DNA from: Qipengyuania flavescens
GTDB taxonomy: Bacteria; Pseudomonadota; Alphaproteobacteria; Sphingomonadales; Sphingomonadaceae
Direction: 5' to 3'
Length of the DNA: 64,000 nucleotides
NCBI RefSeq assembly: GCF_029688735.1
Contig: NZ_JARULD010000001.1
Coordinates: forward strand, 62,001-126,000
Shown piece by piece: positions 53,662-61,703 of the stretch. A program made the translations under genes and the position numbers. Numbering within the stretch: position 1 is the stretch's first letter; every line of letters begins with the position of its first letter. The notes below the pieces were generated by a model. That model made no database searches and was not told the DNA's origin. It was given only the letters and a program-made list of their open reading frames with translations.

Positions 53662-53700
53662 GTCCTCGAGAGATATTTGAAAAGAATGGCCTCGCACGCG

Positions 53701-53730
53701 AAAAGGGGCGATGCCGTATGGCGCCGCCCC
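53701..53730 (-). terminator. Terminator-like hairpin in the ahcY leader
   Basis: Read on the minus strand it is GGGGCG, then GC, GCC, loop ATAC, GGC, AT, CGCCCC and TTTT, ending about 40 bases upstream of the ahcY start. The 6-bp GC stem with an inner 3-bp stem and a short U run looks like an intrinsic terminator or attenuator. The preceding G-rich stretch AGGGAGGGGGTAGGGG could pair alternatively. No known SAH or SAM riboswitch core could be recognised, so the control signal is open. Confidence 0.45.
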
Positions 53731-53886
53731 TACCCCCTCCCTCGGGCGAAAGCAATTCTCGGCACCTGCCGCTCGGCTTGCCGCCGGGCGAGTGTCCGAC
53801 AAGACAATTCTCGCCGGGACAGCGGTTGCAAGGGCAGCCCGCGCGGCCTACCTCGACACCGGACGGGACAGACAAGGAATTCAGCG

Positions 53887-54366
53887 ATGACGATTTCGGT
53901 GGGCGACAAGCTGCCCGATGTGACCCTGGTCAAGGCGACGGAAAACGGCCCTGAACAAGTTCAGTCCGGCGAGTACTTCAAGGGCAAGACGGTTGCCCTG
54001 TTCTCGGTTCCGGGTGCCTTCACGCCGACCTGTTCGGCGCGCCATCTTCCTGGCTATGTCGAGAAGGCCGACGAGCTGAAAGCCAAGGGCGTGGACGAAA
54101 TCGTGGCCACGGCCGTCAACGACGCTTTCGTAATGGGGGCCTGGAAGTCGTCTGCCGGCAGTGACGACATCACCATGCTGGCCGATGGCAATGGCGATTT
54201 CGCGGAAGCGGTCGGTCTTACCATGGACGGCTCGGGCTTCGGCATGGGCAAGCGCGGTCAGCGTTATTCGATGGTGGTCGAGGATGGCGTGGTGAAAGAA
54301 CTTAACGTCGAAGCGCCGGGCGATTTCTCGGTGTCCAGCGCGGAGCATATGCTCGGCCAGCTCTGA
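53887..54366 (+). CDS. Peroxiredoxin (Prx5-type)
   Basis: The 159-residue thiol peroxidase has the peroxidatic cysteine C49 in VPGAFTPTCSARHLPGY, the Prx5 signature, together with VNDAFVMGAWK and GFGMGKRGQRYSMVVEDG. It reduces hydroperoxides and likely uses thioredoxin or glutathione. AAGGA lies 9 bases upstream of the ATG. It is divergent from ahcY across 225 bases and is followed by a strong 13-bp hairpin. Confidence 0.94.
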   Translation: MTISVGDKLPDVTLVKATENGPEQVQSGEYFKGKTVALFSVPGAFTPTCSARHLPGYVEKADELKAKGVDEIVATAVNDAFVMGAWKSSAGSDDITMLADGNGDFAEAVGLTMDGSGFGMGKRGQRYSMVVEDGVVKELNVEAPGDFSVSSAEHMLGQL

Positions 54367-54398
54367 CAACGAAAGCCGTCCCAGCTGCGGACAATAGC

Positions 54399-54433
54399 GC
54401 GCCCCGCCTTGCCCGAATCGCAAGGCGGGGCGC
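54399..54433 (+). terminator. Strong hairpin after the peroxiredoxin gene
   Basis: The arms GCGCCCCGCCTTG (54399-54411) and CAAGGCGGGGCGC (54421-54433) pair perfectly over 13 bp with a 9-base loop. It lies in the 79-bp gap before the next gene. No U run follows, so it is either a U-poor terminator or an mRNA 3' stabilising hairpin. Confidence 0.55.
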
Positions 54434-54445
54434 AGTCGTATCCGC

Positions 54446-54730
54446 ATGGGAGCCAAGAAAAGCGAAACCGGACAAGCGACTGCGCCGTCCGCCGATGAGG
54501 ATTTCGGCGTGCTGCTTGGCTGGGACTCGAGTCCGGCGGGTCAGCGCATCATGCTGCTGATGCAGAGCGCCCGGAAAACACCGGACCAGCCCGACGATGT
54601 GCGCGATTTCCGCTATTTCCTCACGCGGGAGCAGGCCGTGCAGCTCGGTAACTACCTATACGGCCTTGCCGGCGAGACGGCGCCGAAACGCAAGTCCCGC
54701 GGTTTTCTGGAAAAACTGATCGGCGACTGA
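54446..54730 (+). CDS. Unknown small protein (94 aa)
   Basis: The sequence begins MGAKKSETGQATAPSADEDF and contains FGVLLGWDSSPAGQRIMLLM and YFLTREQAVQLGNYLYGLAG. It is soluble and has no recognised domain. It is compact and credible as a gene because it fits tightly between the peroxiredoxin hairpin and the convergent folE (4 bases between stops). A conserved lineage-specific protein is likely; no function can be proposed. Confidence 0.7.
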   Translation: MGAKKSETGQATAPSADEDFGVLLGWDSSPAGQRIMLLMQSARKTPDQPDDVRDFRYFLTREQAVQLGNYLYGLAGETAPKRKSRGFLEKLIGD

Positions 54731-54734
54731 GCGG

Positions 54735-55346
54735 TCAGCCGTAGCCCATCAGGCTCAGCACTTCCTTGCGGCTGCGCTGGTCTTCGAGGAACGTGCCCAT
54801 CATCCGGCTGGTGATCATGCCCACCCCCGGCGTACGGACGCCGCGTGCCGTCATGCAACTGTGCGACGCTTCGATCACCACCGCGACGCCCTGCGGTTCC
54901 AGGTTTTCCCAGATGCAGTCGGCGACTTCGGCGGTCAGCCGCTCTTGCACTTGCAGCCGACGCGCGAAGCCATGCAAAACGCGGGCGAGTTTCGAGATAC
55001 CCACTACGCGATCGTTCGGCAGGTAAGCGATTGCCGCCTTGCCGATGATCGGGGCCATGTGGTGCTCGCAATGCGACTGGAACGGAATATCCTTGAGCAG
55101 GACGATCTCGTTATAGCCGCCAACTTCCTCGAACACGCGGTCGAGGTGAATGGCCGGATCTTCGGTGTAGCCGACGCAATATTCCTTCCACGCGCGTGCC
55201 ACACGCCCGGGCGTATCCAGCAACCCCTCGCGTGAAGGATCGTCGCCCGTCCATTCGATGAGCGTGCGGATCGCATCCTGCACGTGTTCCGGGACCGGCG
55301 GTTTGCCGCGCGGATCGTCTTCGTCTGGTCCAACCAGGCTGCTCAT
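54735..55346 (-). CDS. folE: GTP cyclohydrolase I FolE
   Basis: The 203-residue enzyme makes 7,8-dihydroneopterin triphosphate from GTP. It has zinc ligands in FQSHCEHHMAPIIGKA and SHSCMTARGVR, and the conserved AIAYLPNDRVVGISKLAR. It starts the folate pathway. Its start overlaps the stop of the phospholipase D gene by ATGA, so the two are coupled although no functional link is known. Confidence 0.97.
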   Translation of the reverse strand: MSSLVGPDEDDPRGKPPVPEHVQDAIRTLIEWTGDDPSREGLLDTPGRVARAWKEYCVGYTEDPAIHLDRVFEEVGGYNEIVLLKDIPFQSHCEHHMAPIIGKAAIAYLPNDRVVGISKLARVLHGFARRLQVQERLTAEVADCIWENLEPQGVAVVIEASHSCMTARGVRTPGVGMITSRMMGTFLEDQRSRKEVLSLMGYG

Positions 55347-56881
55347 TTACGCCACTTGCCTTTCCATCGGTTGCGAGCCCGTTCGAGCCTGCTCCCTTTG
55401 CGGAAAAGGCCGCCTTTGGCAAACGGCTCGAACATATCGTCGGGGCGTTCGGGGTCGAGCATACCGCTTTCCGCGACCTCTTCCTGCGCTCCGTTCAATT
55501 CGGGCGGATGGTATCGTATCAGGTTGCGGCCATCCTCTGTGATGGAATGATCGATCATCGCGGTCATCGATCCCTGCTGCTCTAGCAACTCGGGAACTTC
55601 TTCCTCGTCCAGCCCGCAATGCTCGGCCAGCAGGGAGTAGCGGATTTTCGCAATCGCTTCGCAAGCGTGCTCGTTTCCTTCGCGCGTGCAATCGACGAAT
55701 ACGTCGCATTCGCTGTCGAGCCCCATGGAGCGGTTGTTCATATTCGCCGAACCGATTCGGAAAATCTCGTCATCGACGATCATGATTTTCGCGTGCACGT
55801 AAATGTGCGTGATGCCGCTGACAGGCGTCCAGATGCTGAAGCGGCCCTTCTTGTCGCTATCCTCGATACATTTGACCAGTTCGGCACGGGTATGGTCCAT
55901 CGCCTGTTGCTCCAGCCAGCCATCGGCGTGTGCAGGATGGACGATGACGATTTCGGGCGGATCGTCTTCTTGCACCCGCTCCAATATCGCCTCTGCGATC
56001 GCGCGCGATGCGAAATACTGGCTCTCAGCGTAGATGAATTTCTTCGCCCGCTTGATATGCTCGACGAACAGGGTCTCGATCTCGCGAACTTCCTTCCAGT
56101 CGCGATACTCGGCGCGCGTGCGGGCGATGCCGATCTCGACGTCTTCGAACGTCGCCTCCAGCCCTTTAGGCCAAAGGCTCTCTTCCCGTTTCTGGATCGG
56201 CAGCAAGGGCGTCCCGCCGGCGCGAATCCAGCGGTCGCGGCCCAATTCGCTCAACGCATCGGCAATATCGCCTTCCATCATCATCGAGGCATCGTGCCAA
56301 GGCTCGTAAGCCTGCCCACGCGGCGTTTTGCGCAGCGGGTTGTCTTCGGCATGGTCGCGCGTGTCCCAGCGCTTGACCGTCATGTCGATCCCGCCGCACA
56401 CCGCCAGCGAATTATCGAGGACGGCGATCTTTTGGTGGTGGCTGCACCCAACCGGATGTGCGCTGTCGAATTTGAAGTCGATTCGGCGGTGCCGCGCCCA
56501 ACGAATCAGGTCCCACCACATCGATCCGCGCACGACGAACTTGAATACACCGAAGCTCCATTTCAGGATCCGGATTTCAAGTGTCGGTCGATTGCGCATC
56601 AGCCACGAAAAGAAGCTCCCCAACCGCGCCGGGTATTTGTCCTTGTAGCTGCGCTGCCACCAGCTGCGACCTTCGGCGAGATGGATACGAGTGTCGAAGT
56701 CCCATCCGATCAGGAAGATGCGGTGCCTGGCCTCAAGCATCGCAGCCTGCATTGCGGAGAAATAATCGGCCGCATCGATGATGACGGCAGCCCGCTTGAC
56801 CTTCTCATAACGCCAGACACCCGGCTCGACGCCATCGTCCAGCCGGGTGACCTGTGTCGGGTCCTGCTCGTGCGTGTCCAT
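55343..56881 (-). CDS. Phospholipase D family protein, cardiolipin-synthase-like
   Basis: The 512-residue protein has two HKD motifs: SHHQKIAVLDNSLAVCGGID and YVHAKIMIVDDEIFRIGSAN. The family includes phospholipase D and bacterial cardiolipin synthases. The N-terminus lacks the membrane helices of classic Cls and the C-terminus is basic (RKGSRLERARNRWKGKWRK). A soluble PLD acting on membrane lipids is therefore more likely than a standard Cls. The ATG at 56881 follows GGGGGG. It lies upstream of folE in the same run. Confidence 0.9.
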   Translation of the reverse strand: MDTHEQDPTQVTRLDDGVEPGVWRYEKVKRAAVIIDAADYFSAMQAAMLEARHRIFLIGWDFDTRIHLAEGRSWWQRSYKDKYPARLGSFFSWLMRNRPTLEIRILKWSFGVFKFVVRGSMWWDLIRWARHRRIDFKFDSAHPVGCSHHQKIAVLDNSLAVCGGIDMTVKRWDTRDHAEDNPLRKTPRGQAYEPWHDASMMMEGDIADALSELGRDRWIRAGGTPLLPIQKREESLWPKGLEATFEDVEIGIARTRAEYRDWKEVREIETLFVEHIKRAKKFIYAESQYFASRAIAEAILERVQEDDPPEIVIVHPAHADGWLEQQAMDHTRAELVKCIEDSDKKGRFSIWTPVSGITHIYVHAKIMIVDDEIFRIGSANMNNRSMGLDSECDVFVDCTREGNEHACEAIAKIRYSLLAEHCGLDEEEVPELLEQQGSMTAMIDHSITEDGRNLIRYHPPELNGAQEEVAESGMLDPERPDDMFEPFAKGGLFRKGSRLERARNRWKGKWRK

Positions 56882-56895
56882 ACCCCCCGCCGAGC

Positions 56896-57387
56896 CTATT
56901 CCTTGGCGTCTTCCTTCTTTTCCGGAGTCACCTCGGCTTCGGCTTTTTCCTCTTCCTTGCGGCGCTCGAACACCTTTTCCATGTGCGCGCGGTCATCATC
57001 ATCGAGGTAATTCTCGAAGTCGGGAAAATGATCTTCTTCTTCCTCGTCGATGTGGTGGCGGTACTGGTGATCGAAATCCTTGAATTTGGTCAGCCACGAA
57101 CTCGATGACATGTCGGTCGCCGCAAGGTCGTTCAGTGCCTCGTCGATTTCGTGGTGTTCGGCAACGGAATGGCGGGTCTCGTCCGTCGTGGGCGGCTTGC
57201 GGAGCATGGTCGAATAGAGCGCCTGCTCCTCCGCCGCAGCGTGGCTTTTCAGTTCCTTCGTCAATTCGGTGAAGAGCTCGTCCCGTTCGCTACTGTCGCC
57301 GCTCGTCTCCAGCAGCTTGTCCAGCAACTCGCGATGCGTGTCGTGATCCTGCTTGAGGCGGTCGAATATTTCTGCGTTGGTGGCCAT
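56896..57387 (-). CDS. Hemerythrin HHE-domain protein
   Basis: The 163-residue protein has the two HHE repeats: KQDHDTHRELLDKLLE near the start, ELKSHAAAEEQALY, then SVAEHHEIDEALND and YRHHIDEEEEDHFPD. These supply His and acidic ligands for a di-iron centre. Such proteins bind oxygen or sense iron, oxygen or NO. A charged tail (KEEEKAEAEVTPEKKEDA) follows. AAAGGAGA is an excellent ribosome site before the ATG. It is divergent from the zincin gene. Confidence 0.9.
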   Translation of the reverse strand: MATNAEIFDRLKQDHDTHRELLDKLLETSGDSSERDELFTELTKELKSHAAAEEQALYSTMLRKPPTTDETRHSVAEHHEIDEALNDLAATDMSSSSWLTKFKDFDHQYRHHIDEEEEDHFPDFENYLDDDDRAHMEKVFERRKEEEKAEAEVTPEKKEDAKE

Positions 57388-57480
57388 GGGATTGTCTCCT
57401 TTGCCTATCAAACAGGTAAATGTGGCACGGGTTCCGCTTCCTTGCACGCATCGCCCGCGCCCCCCATACTCGGAGGCACG

Positions 57481-57873
57481 ATGCACCACCGCCCGGGCCC
57501 CACCGCAGTCCAGATGCAGCAAATGGCAGAGGCGGTAGTGCGCGATCTCCCCGGCGAGTTTCGCGAGCAAATGCTGGATGTCGTGCTGCAGGTCGAAGAT
57601 TTCGCGACCGCCGAGCAGCTCGAGGCAGTCGGCTTATCGGACAAATGGGAACTGACCGGTTTGTACGAAGGCGAAGCTTTGCCCGACCGGTCGATCTGGA
57701 GCAGTGGCAGGATGCCGGCGCGAATCTGGCTGTTCAGAGAGCCGCTGATTGCCGAATGGCGCGCGACGGGCGTGCAGATGGACGACCTCGTCCGCCACGT
57801 TGTGGTGCACGAGGCGGGCCATCACTTTGGCTTCAGCGACGACGACATGCACAGTCTCGAGGACGAAGCCTGA
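57481..57873 (+). CDS. Metallopeptidase family protein (minimal zincin)
   Basis: The 130-residue protein has the zinc motif VVHEAGHHFGFSDDDMHSLE (HExxHHxGxxD, H110 to D120) typical of the small minimal-zincin family PF06262. Substrates are unknown. The ATG at 57481 starts the plausible domain; the frame extends upstream to 57151, but that region is antisense to the hemerythrin gene. A bidirectional terminator follows. Confidence 0.85.
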   Translation: MHHRPGPTAVQMQQMAEAVVRDLPGEFREQMLDVVLQVEDFATAEQLEAVGLSDKWELTGLYEGEALPDRSIWSSGRMPARIWLFREPLIAEWRATGVQMDDLVRHVVVHEAGHHFGFSDDDMHSLEDEA

Positions 57874-57937
57874 GAGGAGGCTTCCCATAGTGTGCCGGAA
57901 AAGGTTGCATGCCACCGATTTCCCGCGGGGTAGAACC

Positions 57938-57975
57938 AAAAAAGCCCACGACCCTCACAGGTCATGGGCTTTTTT
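57938..57975. terminator. Bidirectional rho-independent terminator
   Basis: AAAAAAGCCCACGACC pairs with GGTCATGGGCTTTTTT around a CTCACA loop, with an A run on one side and a T run on the other. It ends the zincin gene on the plus strand and lies just after tRNA-Arg on the minus strand. The last T run overlaps the tRNA CCA end. Confidence 0.88.
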
Positions 57976-58051
57976 GGCGCGCCAGGAAGGATTCGAACCT
58001 CCGACCGCCTGATTCGTAGTCAGGTACTCTATCCAGCTGAGCTACTGGCGC
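57975..58051 (-). tRNA. tRNA-Arg (ACG)
   Basis: A 77-nt cloverleaf on the minus strand with encoded CCA. The acceptor GCGCCAG pairs with CTGGCGC, and G precedes CCA. The D-arm is AGCTCAGCTGGATAGAGT. The anticodon loop gives ACG (read as ICG) and the T-arm is GGAGG-TTCGAAT-CCTTC. No truncated copy of its 3' end was noticed in the window. Confidence 0.97.
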
Positions 58052-58095
58052 GTTGGAGGGGGCCACATAAGGGGGGCATCATCCCTTGGCAATCC

Positions 58096-58497
58096 CTAAT
58101 GCGAAGCTTTTTCGAACATGCCGCGAGCCAGCGCCACGTCGAGCGGCGGCCTTTCCAGCGTGGCAATCTCCTCGGGCCGGAACCAATCGATGTCACCACC
58201 CTCGCGCGCCGACAGCGGGCTGCCGTCCCACGGCGATGTGTAAAGAAGGATGACAATCTGCCGGTGGCCGTCCGACGCTGGCTCTTGCGCGAAACATGCC
58301 GGCTGCAAAGCACCGGGTTCGGGCCGGTACCCAAGCTCTTCCTCTATCTCACGAATAAGTGCCTGGGCAGGATTCTCGCCGTTCTCGACCTTGCCACCGG
58401 GGAATTCCCATAGCCCGGCGTGCTGCTTGCCTGCCGGTCGGCGGTGCATCAGCCAGCGCCCTTGCCCGTCGCTCAAAGCCAGGGCGACCACCGGCAT
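58096..58497 (-). CDS. MutT-like Nudix nucleotide pyrophosphohydrolase
   Basis: The 133-residue enzyme has the Nudix box GGKVENGENPAQALIREIEE (GX5EX7REUXEEXGU) ending in ELGY, and the preceding AGLWEFPGG. The MutT/NTP-PPase 8-oxo-dGTP type is likely. It starts at MPVVALALSDGQGRW; a TTG 13 codons upstream has AAGAAAGAG and is possible. Confidence 0.9.
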   Translation of the reverse strand: MPVVALALSDGQGRWLMHRRPAGKQHAGLWEFPGGKVENGENPAQALIREIEEELGYRPEPGALQPACFAQEPASDGHRQIVILLYTSPWDGSPLSAREGGDIDWFRPEEIATLERPPLDVALARGMFEKASH

Positions 58498-58609
58498 CCA
58501 TGTCGGAAAATTTTGCAATCTCGGAAGCCTTCTCAACTCTTTCTTAACAGTCGGACCCGTATCCCGCCGATGTCAGCTTCGACAAAGCGACGAAAGAGGC
58601 AACGTTCCA

Positions 58610-58789
58610 ATGGTCAAATTCCTGAAATCTCTGGGACGCGACGAAAGCGGTGCCACTGCTGTCGAATACGGGCTGATCCTCGCCCTCATCTTCCTCGCGA
58701 TGATCGGGGCCGTTCAATCGTTCGGCACTACGACGATCGCGACGTGGAACAACGTTGAATCGGCGGTCGTCGCTGTAACGGGAGCGTGA
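58610..58789 (+). CDS. Flp-family type IVb pilin 1
   Basis: The 59-residue prepilin MVKFLKSLGRDESGATAVEYGLI continues as a hydrophobic helix. The processing site ESGATAVEYGLILALIFLA has Gly before the mature N-terminus and Glu at +5, typical of Flp/Fap pilins used in tight adherence. A GAGG ribosome site is present. It is followed 118 bases later by a second pilin. The tad assembly genes are not in the window. Confidence 0.92.
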   Translation: MVKFLKSLGRDESGATAVEYGLILALIFLAMIGAVQSFGTTTIATWNNVESAVVAVTGA

Positions 58790-58907
58790 GGGAATTTGGA
58801 AGTTCTGGGTGTTAGGGAATTCTCAACACCTGGGCTCCCATAAGAAGATCGCTCGAACCGTTTGATCGGAGCGAGCCGGGAATGAAGACTGAACCAGGAG
58901 ACAACAC

Positions 58908-59090
58908 ATGAAGTTTTTCAACAAGCTGCGTCGTAACGAAGAAGGCGCCACCGCTATCGAATACGGCCTGATCGCTGCCCTGATCGCAGTTGCTGCCATC
59001 ACCGCACTCGACAGCCTGGGTGACGAAGTCTCGACGACCTTCAACAACGTCGACACCACGATGGCTGCTGCCAACACCGCCGGCGCCTAA
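58908..59090 (+). CDS. Flp-family type IVb pilin 2
   Basis: The 60-residue prepilin MKFFNKLRRNEEGATAIEYGLI has the same processing site (EEGATAIEYGLIAALIAVAA), followed by a Thr/Asn-rich C-terminus. The ribosome site CAGGAGACAACAC is strong. A terminator directly follows at 59111-59142. It is similar to the first pilin but not identical, with a different C-terminal half. Confidence 0.93.
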   Translation: MKFFNKLRRNEEGATAIEYGLIAALIAVAAITALDSLGDEVSTTFNNVDTTMAAANTAGA

Positions 59091-59110
59091 TACGTCGCAA
59101 GCGAAAAAGA

Positions 59111-59142
59111 GGCGGCGGGGTTTGTCCCCGCCGCCTTTTTTT
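59111..59142 (+). terminator. Rho-independent terminator after pilin 2
   Basis: GGCGGCGGGG (59111-59120) and CCCCGCCGCC (59126-59135) pair over 10 bp around TTTGT, followed by seven T. It ends the pilin transcript just before the M48 protease gene of the opposite strand. Confidence 0.9.
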
Positions 59143-59168
59143 GTGTCTATCCGAATTTGCGCGACTGC

Positions 59169-60644
59169 TCAGCGACCGCGCACGACGACCTTGACCTTCT
59201 GACCAGGGGTGACGTTTTCGTCGGACGAGAGCCCGTTGAGCACGCGGAACCGCGCAACCTGATTGTCGTCATAGGCCATGTTCCGTGCCAGCGATGCTAC
59301 GGTATCTCCGCTCCGCACGGTCACCACATCGACGACCCGAGGGATCACATTGCCCGCCTGCTGCGCGCTGATGCGGCGCATCGACGAGAACATCGTATTG
59401 AACGAACTGGCTTGTCCCGCCGGCGTAATTGCCAGGAAGTGATAAGCGCGATCGTCGGCGAACTCGTAGGCAAACACAGTCACATCTACCTGCCCATTAC
59501 CTGACTGCACGCGCGTGGAGCCATAGGCTGCAGGCAATCCGTTCACCGTCGTGCGCTGGATCGACTGCGGACGCAGGTTCTGTTCCGTGCTGAGATTGGC
59601 AAATACCGTCGAGATATAGGAATTGAGATCGCCATTATAGGGCGCGAGGGTGAATTGCGCGCGGCCGCTCTGCCCGTTGATGGTCACGGCGCTCGTCCCG
59701 TTGACCATGTAGAACCCCTGCGGCGCGCTGAAGGCGAGGCGAAGTTCCGGGTGAATGAACTCGCGCCCTTCGATCACGCCCTGCTGCGGATCGTCGCCAT
59801 AGAGCAAGCCGTCGATCCGGCTGAGGAAGGTGTCGCGATTGGTGACGCCGGTCATGCCCTGCGCCTTGGACAGCGCAGTCTGGACGCGGCTGGCGGGGTC
59901 CGGGTGAGTCGATGCCCATTCGGGAACGGTCGCATTGTCGCGGCCCTGGACCCGGGCATCGAGCGCGTTTTGCTGGGCGAGACTGTTCAGCACGGTCGCC
60001 ATCGCGCGCGGGTCGTAGCCGGCCTGGTTGAGATAGCGGATGCCGAGTTCGTCGGCCTCCAGCTCCTGCGAGCGCGAAAAGCGCAGGGTAAGGAGCTGCG
60101 AACCCTGCAGCAAAGTCTGCCCGACTTGCTGGCCGAGGCCGGAATTGCCGAGAAGGATGCCGGACAGGATCGCTCCTGCCGCGCCGAGCAGGGTGTTACG
60201 CTGGGCCGCCTGCTGGCGGCGCTGCGAGTGGCGCGCGGCCACGTGTCCGACTTCATGGCCGAGAACACCCGCAAGCTCGGCCTCGTTGTTCATCAAGGCA
60301 ACGAGCTGGCGCGTCGTGTAGACATAGCCGCCCGGGATCGCGAAAGCATTGTTTACCGAGCTGTTGAGCAGCGACACCGTAAAGGCGCTGCGAGCATTGC
60401 CCAGTCCCGACTGCACCGCGATATTCTGGCCGACCTGCTCAACGTATTGCGCCTGCGATCCGGTCATCGCGCCGCCGAATTCGCTCAGCAGTTGCGGATG
60501 CGCTTCGGCGCCCATCTGTGCTTCGCTTTGGGTAATCGGAGCCGACGAATCGGGGATCGGGCCGCCACCGACGGCCGCGCATCCCGCGAGGACGAGCGAC
60601 AAAGATGCAGTTGTTGCAGCGAGAATGGACTTGGAGCGCGACAT
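59169..60644 (-). CDS. M48-family zinc protease lipoprotein with C-terminal LysM
   Basis: The 491-residue protein has a signal peptide with lipobox SLVLAGC and an M48 metalloprotease domain with GVLGHEVGHVAARH (HExxH) and ELEADELGIRYLNQAGYD. A C-terminal LysM domain (VVTVRSGDTVASLARNMAYD) should bind peptidoglycan. BepA/LoiP-like outer-membrane quality control or murein-associated proteolysis are reasonable roles, but inferred. AAGGGGAACACCTC precedes the ATG. Confidence 0.93.
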   Translation of the reverse strand: MSRSKSILAATTASLSLVLAGCAAVGGGPIPDSSAPITQSEAQMGAEAHPQLLSEFGGAMTGSQAQYVEQVGQNIAVQSGLGNARSAFTVSLLNSSVNNAFAIPGGYVYTTRQLVALMNNEAELAGVLGHEVGHVAARHSQRRQQAAQRNTLLGAAGAILSGILLGNSGLGQQVGQTLLQGSQLLTLRFSRSQELEADELGIRYLNQAGYDPRAMATVLNSLAQQNALDARVQGRDNATVPEWASTHPDPASRVQTALSKAQGMTGVTNRDTFLSRIDGLLYGDDPQQGVIEGREFIHPELRLAFSAPQGFYMVNGTSAVTINGQSGRAQFTLAPYNGDLNSYISTVFANLSTEQNLRPQSIQRTTVNGLPAAYGSTRVQSGNGQVDVTVFAYEFADDRAYHFLAITPAGQASSFNTMFSSMRRISAQQAGNVIPRVVDVVTVRSGDTVASLARNMAYDDNQVARFRVLNGLSSDENVTPGQKVKVVVRGR

Positions 60645-60749
60645 GAGGTGTTCCCCTTGCGTAACGAGCGCCGGTTGGCGGTCTAAGTTCGTGTACGCAT
60701 GGGAGAACATGGCGGCGGGTCGCTTTGTTCCCGCCGAGCGAATGCGTCG

Positions 60750-61694
60750 CTAGCCTGCGATGCGGAGAAAACGCTCTTCGCGCATCCGTTTGAGCTCGTC
60801 TGCCGAATGGCGACCGAGCTTGTCCAATTCTTCGGCAATCGCATCGCCCAGAGAAGTTGCCGCTGCACGCGGATCGCGATGAGCACCACCGACGGGTTCT
60901 GCGACGATTCGATCGATCACGCCGAGGCCCTCGAGATCTTGCGCTGTCACCTTCATCGCCTCGGCCGCATCGGGCGCTTTTTCGGCCGTCCGCCAGAGGA
61001 TCGAAGCGCAACCTTCGGGCGAAATCACCGAGTAGACCGCGTGCTCCATCATCAGCACGCGCTCGGCGCTCGCGAGAGCCACGGCCCCGCCGGACCCGCC
61101 CTCGCCCACGATTGCGGCGACCATTGGAACCGGTAGCGCGAGGCACGCCTCGGTCGAGCGGGCGATGGCTTCCGCCTGCCCGCGCTCTTCGGCCTCTACG
61201 CCGGGAAACGCGCCCGAAGTGTCGACCAGCGTGACGACGGGCAGATCGAACCGCCCCGCCAGTTCCATGAGGCGGATCGCCTTGCGATAGCCTTCCGGCT
61301 TGCCCATGCCGAAATTGTGGCGCAAGCGGCTGGCCGTGTCGTTGCCCTTTTCGTGACCGATCAGGACGACCTTGCGTCCATCGAGCTTGGCGAAGCCGCC
61401 TAGGATCGCCTCGTCCTCGCCGTAAGACCGATCCCCGCCGAGCGGGACGAACTCGTCGAAGGCGTACTCGACATAGTCGCGGAAATGCGGACGCGAGGGA
61501 TGGCGTGCCACCTGCGTCTTCTGCCACGGCGTCAGCGTTTCGTATGTGCTGGTGAGGAGCGCCGAGCTCTTCAGCTCGAGCCGCTGCAGCTCGTTGGAGA
61601 TATCGACGTCGTCGCCTTCTGCGGCGGCGCGCAATTCGGCGACGCGCTGTTCAAGCTCGGCGACCGGCTTCTCGAATTCGAGGTAGGAAATCAT
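60750..61694 (-). CDS. accA: Acetyl-CoA carboxylase carboxyltransferase subunit alpha AccA
   Basis: The 314-residue subunit makes malonyl-CoA together with AccD in fatty acid synthesis. It shows RPHFRDYVEYAFDEFVPLGG, ALVDTSGAFPGVEAEERGQ-type strands and VVAIVGEGGSGGAVALASAE-type oxyanion loops characteristic of the crotonase-fold carboxyltransferase. The length is like E. coli AccA (319). It lies upstream of the M48 gene and 9 bases downstream of xerD in the same run. Confidence 0.97.
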   Translation of the reverse strand: MISYLEFEKPVAELEQRVAELRAAAEGDDVDISNELQRLELKSSALLTSTYETLTPWQKTQVARHPSRPHFRDYVEYAFDEFVPLGGDRSYGEDEAILGGFAKLDGRKVVLIGHEKGNDTASRLRHNFGMGKPEGYRKAIRLMELAGRFDLPVVTLVDTSGAFPGVEAEERGQAEAIARSTEACLALPVPMVAAIVGEGGSGGAVALASAERVLMMEHAVYSVISPEGCASILWRTAEKAPDAAEAMKVTAQDLEGLGVIDRIVAEPVGGAHRDPRAAATSLGDAIAEELDKLGRHSADELKRMREERFLRIAG

Positions 61695-61703
61695 CGCGCT
61701 CCG

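Noticed and set aside
53662..53886. Known SAH riboswitch upstream of ahcY
   Set aside because: The conserved CGAGGAGCGCTGCAA and GCCAGGCTCG core elements could not be found; only a hairpin is reported.
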